This document shows positions 17,613 to 25,992 of a DNA stretch of 64,000 nt, one piece after another. The notes beneath the pieces are model-generated. The model searched no databases. It was not told the origin of the DNA and saw nothing but the letters and a program-made list of their open reading frames with translations. Within the stretch, counting starts at the first letter, position 1, and each line of letters starts with the position of its first letter. The stretch is from JAGPDF01 sp052035735 (lineage in GTDB: Bacteria > Acidobacteriota > Thermoanaerobaculia > Multivoradales > JAGPDF01). The stretch lies in the NCBI GenBank assembly GCA_052035735.1, contig JBPOHI010000042.1:1-64000 (forward strand). The letters are read 5' to 3'. The position numbers were made by a program, and so were the translations under genes.

Positions 17613-18461
17613 GTGTTCACGGTCGGCGAGCAATGGGCCCACGGGCGACGGACTCTGGCCGCCGCCGGCCTGGCACATCCCGGCCGGGAGGCGGCGCTCC
17701 TGCTCGGTTCGCTCCTCGGACTCTCCGAGCTGCAGACCCGGACGCGCGACGACCAACCGGTTGATGCCGGCATCGCCGCCCGCTTCGCCACCCTCCTCGC
17801 CCGCCGGGCGGCCGGAGAACCGATGGCCTATCTGCTCGGTCGCCGGGAGTTCTTTGGCCGCTCCTTCGCCGTCGACGAGCGGGTCCTCATCCCGCGGCCG
17901 GAGACCGAGCTCCTGATAGAGATCGCGCTCGCCGCCGACCTTCCGGTAGAGGCCTCGGTGCTCGACATCGGCACCGGATCCGGCTGCATCGCCCTCACCC
18001 TCGCCGCCGAACGCCCACGCTGGCGGGTCCAGGCGACCGACCTCTCCCTGGACGCTCTCGCCTGCGCCCGGGCGAACGCGCGCGACCTGGGGCTCTTCGA
18101 CCGCGTCGCCTTCGTCGCCGCGGACTTGGCCGCTCCGATCGCCCTCGCAGGGATCGATCTCGTGGTGGCCAATCCGCCGTACATCGACCCGCTCGAGCCG
18201 GCCCTGGTCGCCCTCGACGTGCGCACGTACGAGCCGCACCTGGCGCTGTTCGCGGGCGATCGCGGCCTCGCGACAGTGGCGCGCCTTTTCGGCCTGGCCG
18301 AAGGCTTGCACGATGGCGCCCTGCTCGCCTGCGAGATCGGGTTCGGACAACTCGATGCCGTGCTCGACCTCGCCAGCGCTCGCCCGGCCCTCGAGCTCGT
18401 CGAGGTGCGCCGCGATCTCGCGGACATCGCGCGCGATGTGGTATTCAGAAGGACAGCGTAG
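17613..18461 (+). CDS. prmC: Release factor glutamine methyltransferase
   Basis: PrmC methylates the glutamine of the GGQ motif in RF1 and RF2. The helical N-terminal domain (1-95) includes YLLGRREFFGRSF; the SAM-binding fold follows with DIGTGSG (118-124) and the substrate-binding NPPY (187-190). The 282 residues match the family. It begins a plus-strand run prmC-murA-HIT-slt-ogt. The start is GTG at 17613, seven bases after a TAAGAT hexamer, so a leaderless message is possible though no -35 box is evident. Confidence 0.95.
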   Translation: MFTVGEQWAHGRRTLAAAGLAHPGREAALLLGSLLGLSELQTRTRDDQPVDAGIAARFATLLARRAAGEPMAYLLGRREFFGRSFAVDERVLIPRPETELLIEIALAADLPVEASVLDIGTGSGCIALTLAAERPRWRVQATDLSLDALACARANARDLGLFDRVAFVAADLAAPIALAGIDLVVANPPYIDPLEPALVALDVRTYEPHLALFAGDRGLATVARLFGLAEGLHDGALLACEIGFGQLDAVLDLASARPALELVEVRRDLADIARDVVFRRTA

Positions 18462-18487
18462 GTCAGGCAGCAGAAAGGCGCCCACCC

Positions 18488-19756
18488 GTGGATCAGTTTC
18501 GCATCGTCGGACCGACTCGAATCTCCGGCAGAGTGAGCGCCGGCGGCGCCAAGAACGCGGCCCTCCCGGAGCTCGCCGCGACGCTGCTCACCGACCAACC
18601 GGTGCAGCTCGACGGCGTTCCCCGGGTGCGCGATCTCACGACCATGCGTCGGCTCCTCGCCCATCTCGGGCAGGGGGCCACGGCGACCGACAGCGGTCTG
18701 ATCCTGGCGCCCTCCGGTGCGCCGTCCGACGACGATGCGCCGTACGAGCTGGTGAAGACGATGCGCGCCAGCATTCTCGTCCTCGGGCCGCTGGTCGCCC
18801 GCCGCGGTCACGCGCGCGTTTCGCTGCCCGGAGGCTGCGCGATCGGCGTCCGCCCGATCGACCAGCACCTGGCCGGCCTCACGGCGCTCGGCGCCACGGT
18901 GACCCTCGAGCACGGCTACGTCGACGTCCGCGCCGCCGAGCTCGTCGGCACACGCTTCCGCTTCGCCATGCCGACCGTGACCGGCACCGAGAACCTGCTC
19001 ATGGCGGCGGTCCTGGCGCACGGCGAAACAGTGCTCGACAACTGCGCGCGGGAGCCCGAGATCGTCGACCTCGCCCGGCTGCTCGTCGCGATGGGGGCCG
19101 AGATCGACGGCGCCGGAGGCGAGACCATTCGCGTGCACGGGGTGAAGAGCCTGCACGGAACCACGCACCGCGTGATTCCCGACCGGATCGAGGCCGGGAC
19201 CTATCTCGTCGCGGCGGCAATCACCGGCGGCGAGGTGACGCTCATCGGCGGCGCCGCCGCCGATCTCGAGCCGCTCCTCGACCTCCTGCGCGGTTGCGGC
19301 GTCGACGTCGAGCTCGGAGCGGGCGGCGAAGTGACGGTTGCCCGCCGCAGCGCGCTCAAACCGCGTGACGTCGTCACCGCCCCCTTCCCCGGCTTCCCGA
19401 CCGATCTGCAGGCGCAGTCGATGGCGCTCGCGACGCAGGCGGAGGGACTCACCACGATCTGCGAGACGGTCTTCGAGAATCGCTTTCAACACGCCGCCGA
19501 GCTCGCCCGCATGGGCGCCGATATCCGCCTCGATGGCCGCTATGCCCGCGTCCACGGGCGAACTCCGCTCTCGGGGGCGACCGTCATGGCGACCGACCTG
19601 CGGGCTTCCGCCTGCCTCGTGCTCGCCGGCCTGGTAGCCGAGGGCGAGACGATCGTCGATCGCATCTATCACCTCGATCGCGGCTACGAAGCGATGGAGG
19701 CGAAGCTGAACGCGCTGGGCGCGAGGGTCACGCGTTCGCCCGGCGGCAACTCCTAG
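18488..19756 (+). CDS. murA: UDP-N-acetylglucosamine 1-carboxyvinyltransferase
   Basis: MurA transfers enolpyruvate from PEP to UDP-GlcNAc, the first committed step of peptidoglycan synthesis, in the cytoplasm. The conserved lysine is K22 (GGAKNAAL). The catalytic cysteine that fosfomycin attacks is C117 (LPGGCAIGVRPID), so the enzyme should be fosfomycin-sensitive. The EPSP-synthase-like halves span 5-225 and 230-410, with a typical RFQHAAELARMGAD. Length 422. It follows prmC by 26 bases in the same operon. Confidence 0.96.
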   Translation: MDQFRIVGPTRISGRVSAGGAKNAALPELAATLLTDQPVQLDGVPRVRDLTTMRRLLAHLGQGATATDSGLILAPSGAPSDDDAPYELVKTMRASILVLGPLVARRGHARVSLPGGCAIGVRPIDQHLAGLTALGATVTLEHGYVDVRAAELVGTRFRFAMPTVTGTENLLMAAVLAHGETVLDNCAREPEIVDLARLLVAMGAEIDGAGGETIRVHGVKSLHGTTHRVIPDRIEAGTYLVAAAITGGEVTLIGGAAADLEPLLDLLRGCGVDVELGAGGEVTVARRSALKPRDVVTAPFPGFPTDLQAQSMALATQAEGLTTICETVFENRFQHAAELARMGADIRLDGRYARVHGRTPLSGATVMATDLRASACLVLAGLVAEGETIVDRIYHLDRGYEAMEAKLNALGARVTRSPGGNS

Positions 19757-19778
19757 TCTGCTGGCGGAGAGACCTTCC

Positions 19779-20126
19779 ATGGATCCGAACTGCCTGTTCT
19801 GCCGCATCGTCTCGGGCGAAATCCCGGCCCGTCTGCTGTTCGAGGACGACGATCTCGTCGCCTTTGCCGACATCGCTCCCGCGGCGCCGGTGCACCTGCT
19901 CATCGTGCCGCGGCGCCACCTGCCGCACCTTCTTGCCACCGAGCGCGAGGACTCGCTGCTCCTCGGCCGGATGATGACCACCGCCACCGAGCTGGCGCGT
20001 CGAGCGGGGCTCGAAGCGGGCGGTTTCCGCGTGGTGATGAACTGCCTCGCCGACGGCGGACAATCCGTCTTCCACCTCCATCTCCACCTGCTCGGCGGCC
20101 GGTCTCTCGAGTGGCCGCCGGGATGA
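19779..20126 (+). CDS. HIT-family nucleotide hydrolase
   Basis: Histidine-triad proteins such as HinT cleave nucleoside phosphoramidates and related adenylates. The 115-residue protein shows the CLFC pair at 5-8, FADIAPAAPVHLLIVPRRH and the active-site triad HLHLHLLGGR near the C-terminus, all intact. It lies 22 bases after murA and 7 bases before the lytic transglycosylase gene. The cellular substrate cannot be told from sequence. Confidence 0.95.
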   Translation: MDPNCLFCRIVSGEIPARLLFEDDDLVAFADIAPAAPVHLLIVPRRHLPHLLATEREDSLLLGRMMTTATELARRAGLEAGGFRVVMNCLADGGQSVFHLHLHLLGGRSLEWPPG

Positions 20127-20133
20127 GGGCGGG

Positions 20134-22419
20134 ATGAGCGTCGGGCTGGCCTCGCTCGCCTCGCTCGCGACCCTCGCTGCGCTCGCTCCGGGACCGCCGC
20201 CGAACACGGCGACCCTCGATCCGCGCATCCAGCTGATCGAGCTTCAGGGCGCCGGTGACACGCTGCGCGCGCTCGAGCAGGCCAACTGCCTGGCCGAAGC
20301 CGAACCGACGCGCTCTCGTGCTCTCGGCCTCGACTTCCTGCGCGGCCATCTGCTCGAGCAGCTCGGCCGCCTGAGCGAGGGCACCGAAGCGTTCGCGCTC
20401 GCCATCGGCACCACGCCGGATCTCGCCCCCTGGGCGCGCTACCGCCTCGCGGCCGTGCAGGAGGCGCTCGGCCATCCCGAGGTCGCCGCCGGCATCTCGG
20501 CGACGCTGCTGGCGCAGGGGGCGCCGAAGTCCCTGGTGCGTCCGGCCGCGGCGCTGCTCTTCCGCACCGTGCGCCGCGGCGGCGACTGCCGTCTGCTGCG
20601 CGGCGTGCCCGCGGCGGCGCTCGCCGCCGACACCGCTCGCGACTTGCGGCTCATTGTCGCCGAGTGCCACCTGCGCCAGCAGCGCCCGGACGAGGCGCGG
20701 CCGGAGCTCCGCGATCTTCTGAGCTCGGGCGAAGCCGATCTCGCCGCCTTCCGCGCCGCCGAGCTCTGGCTCGCGCAATGGCCGGAACCGGCCGAGCCCG
20801 AGCTCGCGCGCGCGCTGGGCACCGTGCTCGCCCGGCAACGCGACTTCGCTGCCGCCATCCCGCTGCTCGAACGAGCGCTCACGGCGGTCCGCGATCCCGG
20901 CTCCGGGCGAGACGCCGAAACGCTCTATTTGCTGGCGCGTGCCGAGTTCTGGTCGGGACGGTACGCGGCGGCCGGTCGGCACTTCGAACGGCTGGCGGCG
21001 TCCGCACACCATCCGGCCACCCGCGCCGACGCGCTCTACCAGCAGGCGCGAAGCCTCGAGCTCGCCAACGATTGGCCGCAGGCGCAGATCCTGTTCGAGC
21101 GCGCGCACGCCGCCGAGCCCACGGGCGAATGGTCGGGCGCCGCGCTGCTCGCCGCCTTTCGCCTGCGCTGGCTGGCCGGCGACGGCGTCGGATCCGAGCA
21201 GATCCTGGCGCGGCTCGCCACGCTGCGCAGCTGGCGCACGCCGTTCGCGCGCGCCGCGCTCTTTGCAGCGGTCTCCGAGATCGAACGCGGCGACGCCAGC
21301 GAGCGACCGGCGGGGCGCCTGCTCGCCGCCGAACGCTCCGGCGCAGCGTCGAACGAGGAGATCGCCTATTGGCGCGGCCGCCTGGCCGAGCTCCGGGGCG
21401 ACTCCGCGGCGGCCATAGGCTCTTACCTGCAGGTGCTGCGCGAGCGCCCGCACCATCCCCTGGCGGCGGCTGCGCGTCGTCGTCTGGCGCGGCCGGAGCT
21501 CGCCGGTACGGCCGAGCGTATCGGCCGCCAGCGGGCGGCGGGCAGGAGTTTCGAGGAGGCCTGGGCCGCCTGGACGCTACTCGGCGACGGCCAGACCTCG
21601 GGAGCGCGGGCGCGCGAGCGCGGCCTCGCCGCGCTCAGGGCGCAGCCGGGGCTCGCCGGGTGGATCGACTGGCAGCCGGTCCCGGTCGCCGCGTGGCCAC
21701 TCTGGACGAGCCCGCTCGCGCAGCCGGAGGAGCGCCTGCTCGCCCTCGGCCTCTGGCGCGAAGGCAATTCCGTCCAGGCACGCCACTTCCCGGCCCACCG
21801 GCAACCGCTCGCCTTCACCCTGGCGCACGAGCTCGACTCCGCCGGAGCGACCGATCGCGCGATCGACGTGGCCGAACGGCTCTTCTCCGGCCTGCCGCGC
21901 AAGATCCCGTTCGACTGGGTCTCGCCGGCGCTCCGCCGGCTGCTCTATCCGCTGCCCTATCGCGAGCGCTTGCGCCAGGTCGGAGGCGGCGACGCCGGCG
22001 ACTTCCATCTGCTCGCAGCCGTGATGCGGGAAGAGAGCCGCTTTCAACCGGAAGCGGTCTCGCCGGCCGCCGCGCGCGGCCTCGCGCAGCTCGTCCTGCC
22101 GACCGCCCGGCGGCTGGCTGCGGGCCTCGGCTGGAAAGGCCTGCGCGCCGAGGACCTGCATCGGCCGGAGGTCTCGATCGCGCTGGGGGGCGCCTATCTG
22201 AGCGAGCTCCATGGGCGCTTCGGGGTCGGCGGCGAGTTCCTGCCGACGATCGTCGCGGCCTACAACGCCGGCGAGGATCAGGCGGCCCTGTGGCGGCGCT
22301 ACTGCCAGACGGCCGAACCCGAGGAGTACCTGGCGAAAGTCGGCTTTCGCGAGACCCGCGCCTACCTGGTCCGCGTGCTGGAGAGCCGCTCCCAGTACGC
22401 CGCGCTCTACGGCGAGTAA
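20134..22419 (+). CDS. Soluble lytic transglycosylase with TPR-like superhelix
   Basis: Slt-type enzymes cut the glycan strands of peptidoglycan, leaving anhydro-muropeptides. A signal peptide (about 1-22) is followed by a long helical-repeat region (about 30-560) and the C-terminal catalytic domain (about 610-755). The catalytic glutamate is in MREESRFQPEAVS, followed by GLAQLVLPTA and AAYNAGEDQ. The length of 761 is above E. coli Slt (about 645) because the repeat region is longer. It overlaps nothing and sits in the murA operon, fitting a cell-wall role. Confidence 0.93.
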   Translation: MSVGLASLASLATLAALAPGPPPNTATLDPRIQLIELQGAGDTLRALEQANCLAEAEPTRSRALGLDFLRGHLLEQLGRLSEGTEAFALAIGTTPDLAPWARYRLAAVQEALGHPEVAAGISATLLAQGAPKSLVRPAAALLFRTVRRGGDCRLLRGVPAAALAADTARDLRLIVAECHLRQQRPDEARPELRDLLSSGEADLAAFRAAELWLAQWPEPAEPELARALGTVLARQRDFAAAIPLLERALTAVRDPGSGRDAETLYLLARAEFWSGRYAAAGRHFERLAASAHHPATRADALYQQARSLELANDWPQAQILFERAHAAEPTGEWSGAALLAAFRLRWLAGDGVGSEQILARLATLRSWRTPFARAALFAAVSEIERGDASERPAGRLLAAERSGAASNEEIAYWRGRLAELRGDSAAAIGSYLQVLRERPHHPLAAAARRRLARPELAGTAERIGRQRAAGRSFEEAWAAWTLLGDGQTSGARARERGLAALRAQPGLAGWIDWQPVPVAAWPLWTSPLAQPEERLLALGLWREGNSVQARHFPAHRQPLAFTLAHELDSAGATDRAIDVAERLFSGLPRKIPFDWVSPALRRLLYPLPYRERLRQVGGGDAGDFHLLAAVMREESRFQPEAVSPAAARGLAQLVLPTARRLAAGLGWKGLRAEDLHRPEVSIALGGAYLSELHGRFGVGGEFLPTIVAAYNAGEDQAALWRRYCQTAEPEEYLAKVGFRETRAYLVRVLESRSQYAALYGE

Positions 22420-22490
22420 TGCACCCCTCGGGGAGGAAAGGGGGGGCGAGCCCCTTGCCTCTCGAATCGGGCATGGTAACCTTGAGATCG

Positions 22491-23048
22491 ATGTCCAGCG
22501 AGCAGGTCGAGGCCAAGGAGGCCCCCTCTCTTCCGGTGACCGTCGAGCCGGTGCGAGTGCTCGTGCCGTCGCAGATCGGGCAACTGGGAGTCGAGTTCTA
22601 CGGCCTGGTGATCGGCCGAATCCTGATCGCTCCGGGCGCCGCCGCGACGCGAAACTTCCATCCCCTCTCGGCCTTCGAGGACTCGGAGTTTCTCGACGAG
22701 GTCTTCGGGCGACTGTCGGAGTACTTCGCCGGCGCGCGACGGGCGCTGGAGCTCGATTTCGACCTCGGCCCTTCGGGCGTCGATTCGTTCTCCCGCAGGG
22801 TCCTCAAGGAGGCCCTGCGCACGCCGTACGGCAAGACGCGCACCTACAAGGATATCGCTGACGCCTCGGGTCGCCCTGAGGCCTACCGGCAGGTGCTGTC
22901 GATCCTGCTCGACAACCCGCTGCCGCTGATCATCCCCTGCCACCGCATCATTCCGACCAAAGAGGGGACCGGCAACTGGGTCGGTGGAGCTTCGCGCAAG
23001 CGCTGGCTTCTCCGCATGGAGCGCGAGAGCGCCGCGCAGACGCTGTAG
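22491..23048 (+). CDS. ogt: Methylated-DNA--protein-cysteine methyltransferase
   Basis: This suicide enzyme removes alkyl groups from O6-alkylguanine in DNA. The 185 residues include an N-terminal ribonuclease-like domain (about 22-95) and the C-terminal active domain with helix-turn-helix SGRPEAYRQVLSILLDNPLP and acceptor cysteine C150 in IPCHRII. The canonical asparagine hinge and the ATG at 22491 fit; an ATG at 22473 in frame is also possible. It ends the prmC-to-ogt run and converges with the polysaccharide unit, leaving 25 bases. Confidence 0.94.
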   Translation: MSSEQVEAKEAPSLPVTVEPVRVLVPSQIGQLGVEFYGLVIGRILIAPGAAATRNFHPLSAFEDSEFLDEVFGRLSEYFAGARRALELDFDLGPSGVDSFSRRVLKEALRTPYGKTRTYKDIADASGRPEAYRQVLSILLDNPLPLIIPCHRIIPTKEGTGNWVGGASRKRWLLRMERESAAQTL

Positions 23049-23073
23049 GCCGTTCGCCGCTCCGCCCGCTGGC

Positions 23074-24453
23074 TCAGCCGATCCGCGCCCGCCACGAGGC
23101 CGGGCGCAGCAGGTGCCCCAGGCTGCGCAAGATCAGGCCTGCCGAGCTCCAACCCTTCCGTCGTGCCGCAAATAGCGCCGCTGCGGCGCACTCGGCGTCG
23201 GCATCGAGCGGTGCCGCGGCGCGCAGAGCCTCGAGCTGCGCCAGCCCGAAGGCCCCTGGTGGCAGCTCGAGCCAGCGGGCGCGCAGCTCCGGGTCGAGCT
23301 CCGCGGCGCGCGCGGGAGAAAGCGGCGGGTTGCCGACCAGACCGATGCGGCCGGCGGCGGCGTCGAGCAGCCAGCCGAGCCGGCGGAGCAGAAGACGCGG
23401 AGTGTCGAACTCGCCGGCCTCGACCAGGACATGCTCCGGCTCGCCCCCGACACTCAGCCGGACGCGCTCGCCGAACACCGGAGCGAAGCGGCGCCGGAGC
23501 GATCCCGACGCCATCGCTGCCAGCAGCAGCCAGGGGGCGAGCAGCACCGCGAGAGCGGTCGCGACGGACCGTCCCGCCATCCGCCGCACTCTGCCCCGGT
23601 AGGCCGGCCGGTCGAGGTCGGCCAAGAGAAGATCGTCGTCGATCGCCGCGACAGCGCCGCTCGCGACGTCGATGACCAGCTGACCGTCGAGGATCAGGCG
23701 GTCGCCCGCGAGCAGCCGCCCCACGTAGGTACGCGGCAGCACGACGCAGCGCACGAGCGTGCAGTCGTCGTCGATCAGGCAGCGCGGCCCGACGGCCACC
23801 GCGGGACCCAGGCGCGCCCGATCGGAGACTCTGGCCTCGGCCCCGACGAGAACCGGAGCCTGCTCGACGGCGGCGAGCGAAAAGCGGCTGCCGCGCGAGA
23901 TGCGCACTCCGGGAACGACCTCGAAGCCCGGCAAGACGAAGCCGTCCGGCGCCTCGAGCAAGGCGAGTTGGAGATCGAGATAGCGCGCGGGATGCAGCAG
24001 CCGGCGCTCCGCAATCCGCTGCGAGGGCCGGCCGGTCGCCCCTTCGAGCCGCAGCACCCAGCCGCACGCGTCTTCCCAGTCCGTCTCTGGCAGGCTGCGG
24101 TTGCCGCGCTCCGCCTCGACCGGCGCGACGAGCGCGTCGGGAGCGAGCAGATAGACCTCACCGGTGGCCACCGGCAGGCGGGCGAGCTGCGCCGCCAGCG
24201 ACAGCCCGCGCGGCACCGCGACGACCTCTGCCTCCACCCCCCAGGCGTGGCCGCCGCGCAGGAAGTCGCGGACCTGCTCGGGCCGGTCGTCGGCGAGCAG
24301 GACGACCCGGCGGAAGCCGAGCGAATTCGCCAGCTCGAGCTGATACTCGGCGAGCGCCTTGCCGAGCACCGGCAGCAGCGGCATCGGCCGGCGGCGCAGC
24401 AGCGGCTCGAGCGCGGGCTCGGGGCTCGCGGCGGGAATGACCAGGAGCGTCAC
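23074..24453 (-). CDS. Fusion: nucleotidyltransferase-like, hexapeptide and sugar-transferase-like parts
   Basis: The 459-residue protein appears to join three parts. Residues 1-150 resemble sugar-nucleotide pyrophosphorylases (PLLPVLGKALAEYQLELANSLGFRRVVLLADD), but the GxGTRL phosphate loop is missing. Residues about 190-270 carry imperfect hexapeptide repeats as in left-handed beta-helix proteins. After one membrane helix (about 297-318) the tail (RRLGWLLDAAAGRIGLVGNPPLSPARAAEL) resembles the end of bacterial sugar-phosphate transferases, where RGxMSLVGPRP would be expected, without their catalytic DE. It ends the long minus-strand polysaccharide operon (4-base overlap upstream). A regulatory or scaffold role is possible, but function is unknown. 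Confidence 0.7.
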   Translation of the reverse strand: MTLLVIPAASPEPALEPLLRRRPMPLLPVLGKALAEYQLELANSLGFRRVVLLADDRPEQVRDFLRGGHAWGVEAEVVAVPRGLSLAAQLARLPVATGEVYLLAPDALVAPVEAERGNRSLPETDWEDACGWVLRLEGATGRPSQRIAERRLLHPARYLDLQLALLEAPDGFVLPGFEVVPGVRISRGSRFSLAAVEQAPVLVGAEARVSDRARLGPAVAVGPRCLIDDDCTLVRCVVLPRTYVGRLLAGDRLILDGQLVIDVASGAVAAIDDDLLLADLDRPAYRGRVRRMAGRSVATALAVLLAPWLLLAAMASGSLRRRFAPVFGERVRLSVGGEPEHVLVEAGEFDTPRLLLRRLGWLLDAAAGRIGLVGNPPLSPARAAELDPELRARWLELPPGAFGLAQLEALRAAAPLDADAECAAAALFAARRKGWSSAGLILRSLGHLLRPASWRARIG

Positions 24454-25277
24454 TGCCCCGCTCCGCTCGAGGACGGCCGCAACCCGCGATGCAGTCTGCG
24501 GATGCGCAGCAGGTCGCGAAACATGCGGTAGGAGTCGCGCACCGGCTTGACCTTCGTACCCGGCGCATCGACCCAGCGCACGCCGACCTCAGCGACCTTC
24601 CAGCCGAGACGGCGAGCCAGGTAGAGGTGCTCGACGTCGAAAGAGAACCCGGGCAGCTTCTGGAGGTCCGCGATGCGGCGCGCCACGCTGCGGCGATAGC
24701 ACTTGAAGCCGCACTGGCTGTCGCGCACGCCGGGCACTGCGAGCAGACGCACGAGGGTCGAGAAGACACCGCCCATGAGCCGGCGATGAATCGGCTGCGG
24801 CTCGACCTCGCTGGTCGAGAGGCGCCGCGACCCGATGGCGATGTCGGCGCCCCCGGCGAGCGCCGCGAGGAGCTTCTCGACCTCTTCGATCGGGGTCGAC
24901 AGGTCGGCGTCACTGAACAGGATGAAGCGGCCGCGGGCGAGCGCGAAGCCGCGGCGCACCGCCTCGCCCTTACCGTGGTTCGACACATCGGTGGCGATGC
25001 GCGTCGTCTCCTGCTCCTTCATCAGCGCGCCGTAGATGTCGATCGTCTTGACCACCTCGAGCGTGAGGTCGCGCGAGCCGTCGTCGACCAGAATCAGCTC
25101 GCTCGGCCTCCCCCACTCCTGCAGGAAGTCCTTGACCCGAATCAACGTGTCGGCGATCCGCGCCTGCTCGTTGTAGGCCGGGATCACCACCGAGAGCTCG
25201 GGCTCCGCGAAGGCTGCGTCGCTCAGTACGCCCCGCGGCCCAGCAACACCGCCGGTACCGTCTTGACGAGAATCCAT
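24450..25277 (-). CDS. Glycosyltransferase family 2, polyprenyl-phosphate sugar synthase type
   Basis: It likely transfers a sugar from a nucleotide donor to a polyprenyl phosphate at the cytoplasmic membrane, like DPM/ALG5-type synthases. The GT-A fold spans about 25-235, with VVIPAYNE, ILVDDGSRD, NHGKGEAVRRG and the metal-binding DADLSTP; FDVEHLYLARR is typical of this subgroup. The only usable start in frame is the ATG at 25277, which overlaps the upstream gene by 55 bases; codons past that gene's stop offer no ATG or GTG. A paralogue lies at 54152. It could supply the lipid-linked sugar used by the GT39-like enzymes in this operon. Confidence 0.9.
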   Translation of the reverse strand: MDSRQDGTGGVAGPRGVLSDAAFAEPELSVVIPAYNEQARIADTLIRVKDFLQEWGRPSELILVDDGSRDLTLEVVKTIDIYGALMKEQETTRIATDVSNHGKGEAVRRGFALARGRFILFSDADLSTPIEEVEKLLAALAGGADIAIGSRRLSTSEVEPQPIHRRLMGGVFSTLVRLLAVPGVRDSQCGFKCYRRSVARRIADLQKLPGFSFDVEHLYLARRLGWKVAEVGVRWVDAPGTKVKPVRDSYRMFRDLLRIRRLHRGLRPSSSGAGQ

Positions 25278-25981
25278 GCGTCCCTCCAGAAGGTGCGCGT
25301 CTCGATGTACTGCACGTCGAGGCGCACCTGTCCCTCGAACGGGATGTTGCTGCGGCCCGAGACCTGCCAGATGCAGGTGAGGCCCGGCTCGGCGTCGAGC
25401 CTGCGGCGCTCCGCCGGCGTGTATTGCACGACCTCGGCCGGCACCGGTGGCCGCGGGCCGACGATCGACATCTCTCCCCGCAGTACGTTGAGCAACTGCG
25501 GCAGCTCGTCGAGCGACGTCCGCCGCAGGAGCCGGCCGGCGCGCGTCACCCGCGGGTCCCACTTCATCTTGAAGATCACGCCGCCCGCCTCGTTGTGCTG
25601 CTCGAGCTCAGCCTTGCGCCGCTCGGCGTCGACGTACATGGTGCGGAACTTGTAGAGCCTAAAGAGCCGGCCGCGCCGCCCGACACGCGTCTGCGTGAAG
25701 AAGACCGGGCCGGGAGAGTCGAGCTTGATCGCCGCCGCGAGCGCCATCCAGACCGGCGCCGAAAGCGCGAGCATCGCCGACCCGATCGCGAGGTCGAAAA
25801 GACGCTTCACCAGGCGCGAGCCGCCGACCACCGCGGCCCAGGAGCGGTACTTGAGCGTGAGCCGCAGCCGCGCCAGGCCGCGCGCCGAACCGAGCAGCGA
25901 CTGCCAGCGCCGGATGAGATCGTCGTCGGCCGCAGTGGCCGCGCGCGGGCCGGTGCGGGAAGCCGAATCGTCAGAGATCAT
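25223..25981 (-). CDS. Initiating sugar-phosphate transferase (WcaJ/UndPGT type)
   Basis: This enzyme starts repeat-unit synthesis by moving a sugar-1-phosphate onto undecaprenyl phosphate at the inner membrane. The family is entered by a membrane helix-hairpin (about 62-85, KRLFDLAIGSAMLALSAPVW). KFRTM near residue 111, the catalytic DELPQ near 158, RGEMSIVGPRPPVP and the RxxxxPGLTCIWQVSGRS end follow, all intact. The 252 residues are the minimal catalytic form without the N-terminal CoA-binding-like part of WcaJ. It is the only complete enzyme of this type in the window, so it is the probable first step of this polymer. Confidence 0.95.
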   Translation of the reverse strand: MISDDSASRTGPRAATAADDDLIRRWQSLLGSARGLARLRLTLKYRSWAAVVGGSRLVKRLFDLAIGSAMLALSAPVWMALAAAIKLDSPGPVFFTQTRVGRRGRLFRLYKFRTMYVDAERRKAELEQHNEAGGVIFKMKWDPRVTRAGRLLRRTSLDELPQLLNVLRGEMSIVGPRPPVPAEVVQYTPAERRRLDAEPGLTCIWQVSGRSNIPFEGQVRLDVQYIETRTFWRDAWILVKTVPAVLLGRGAY

Positions 25982-25992
25982 CGCGCTCCGAT

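Noticed and set aside
17828..19987. 719-codon minus-strand frame
   Set aside because: Antisense to prmC and murA, both certain.
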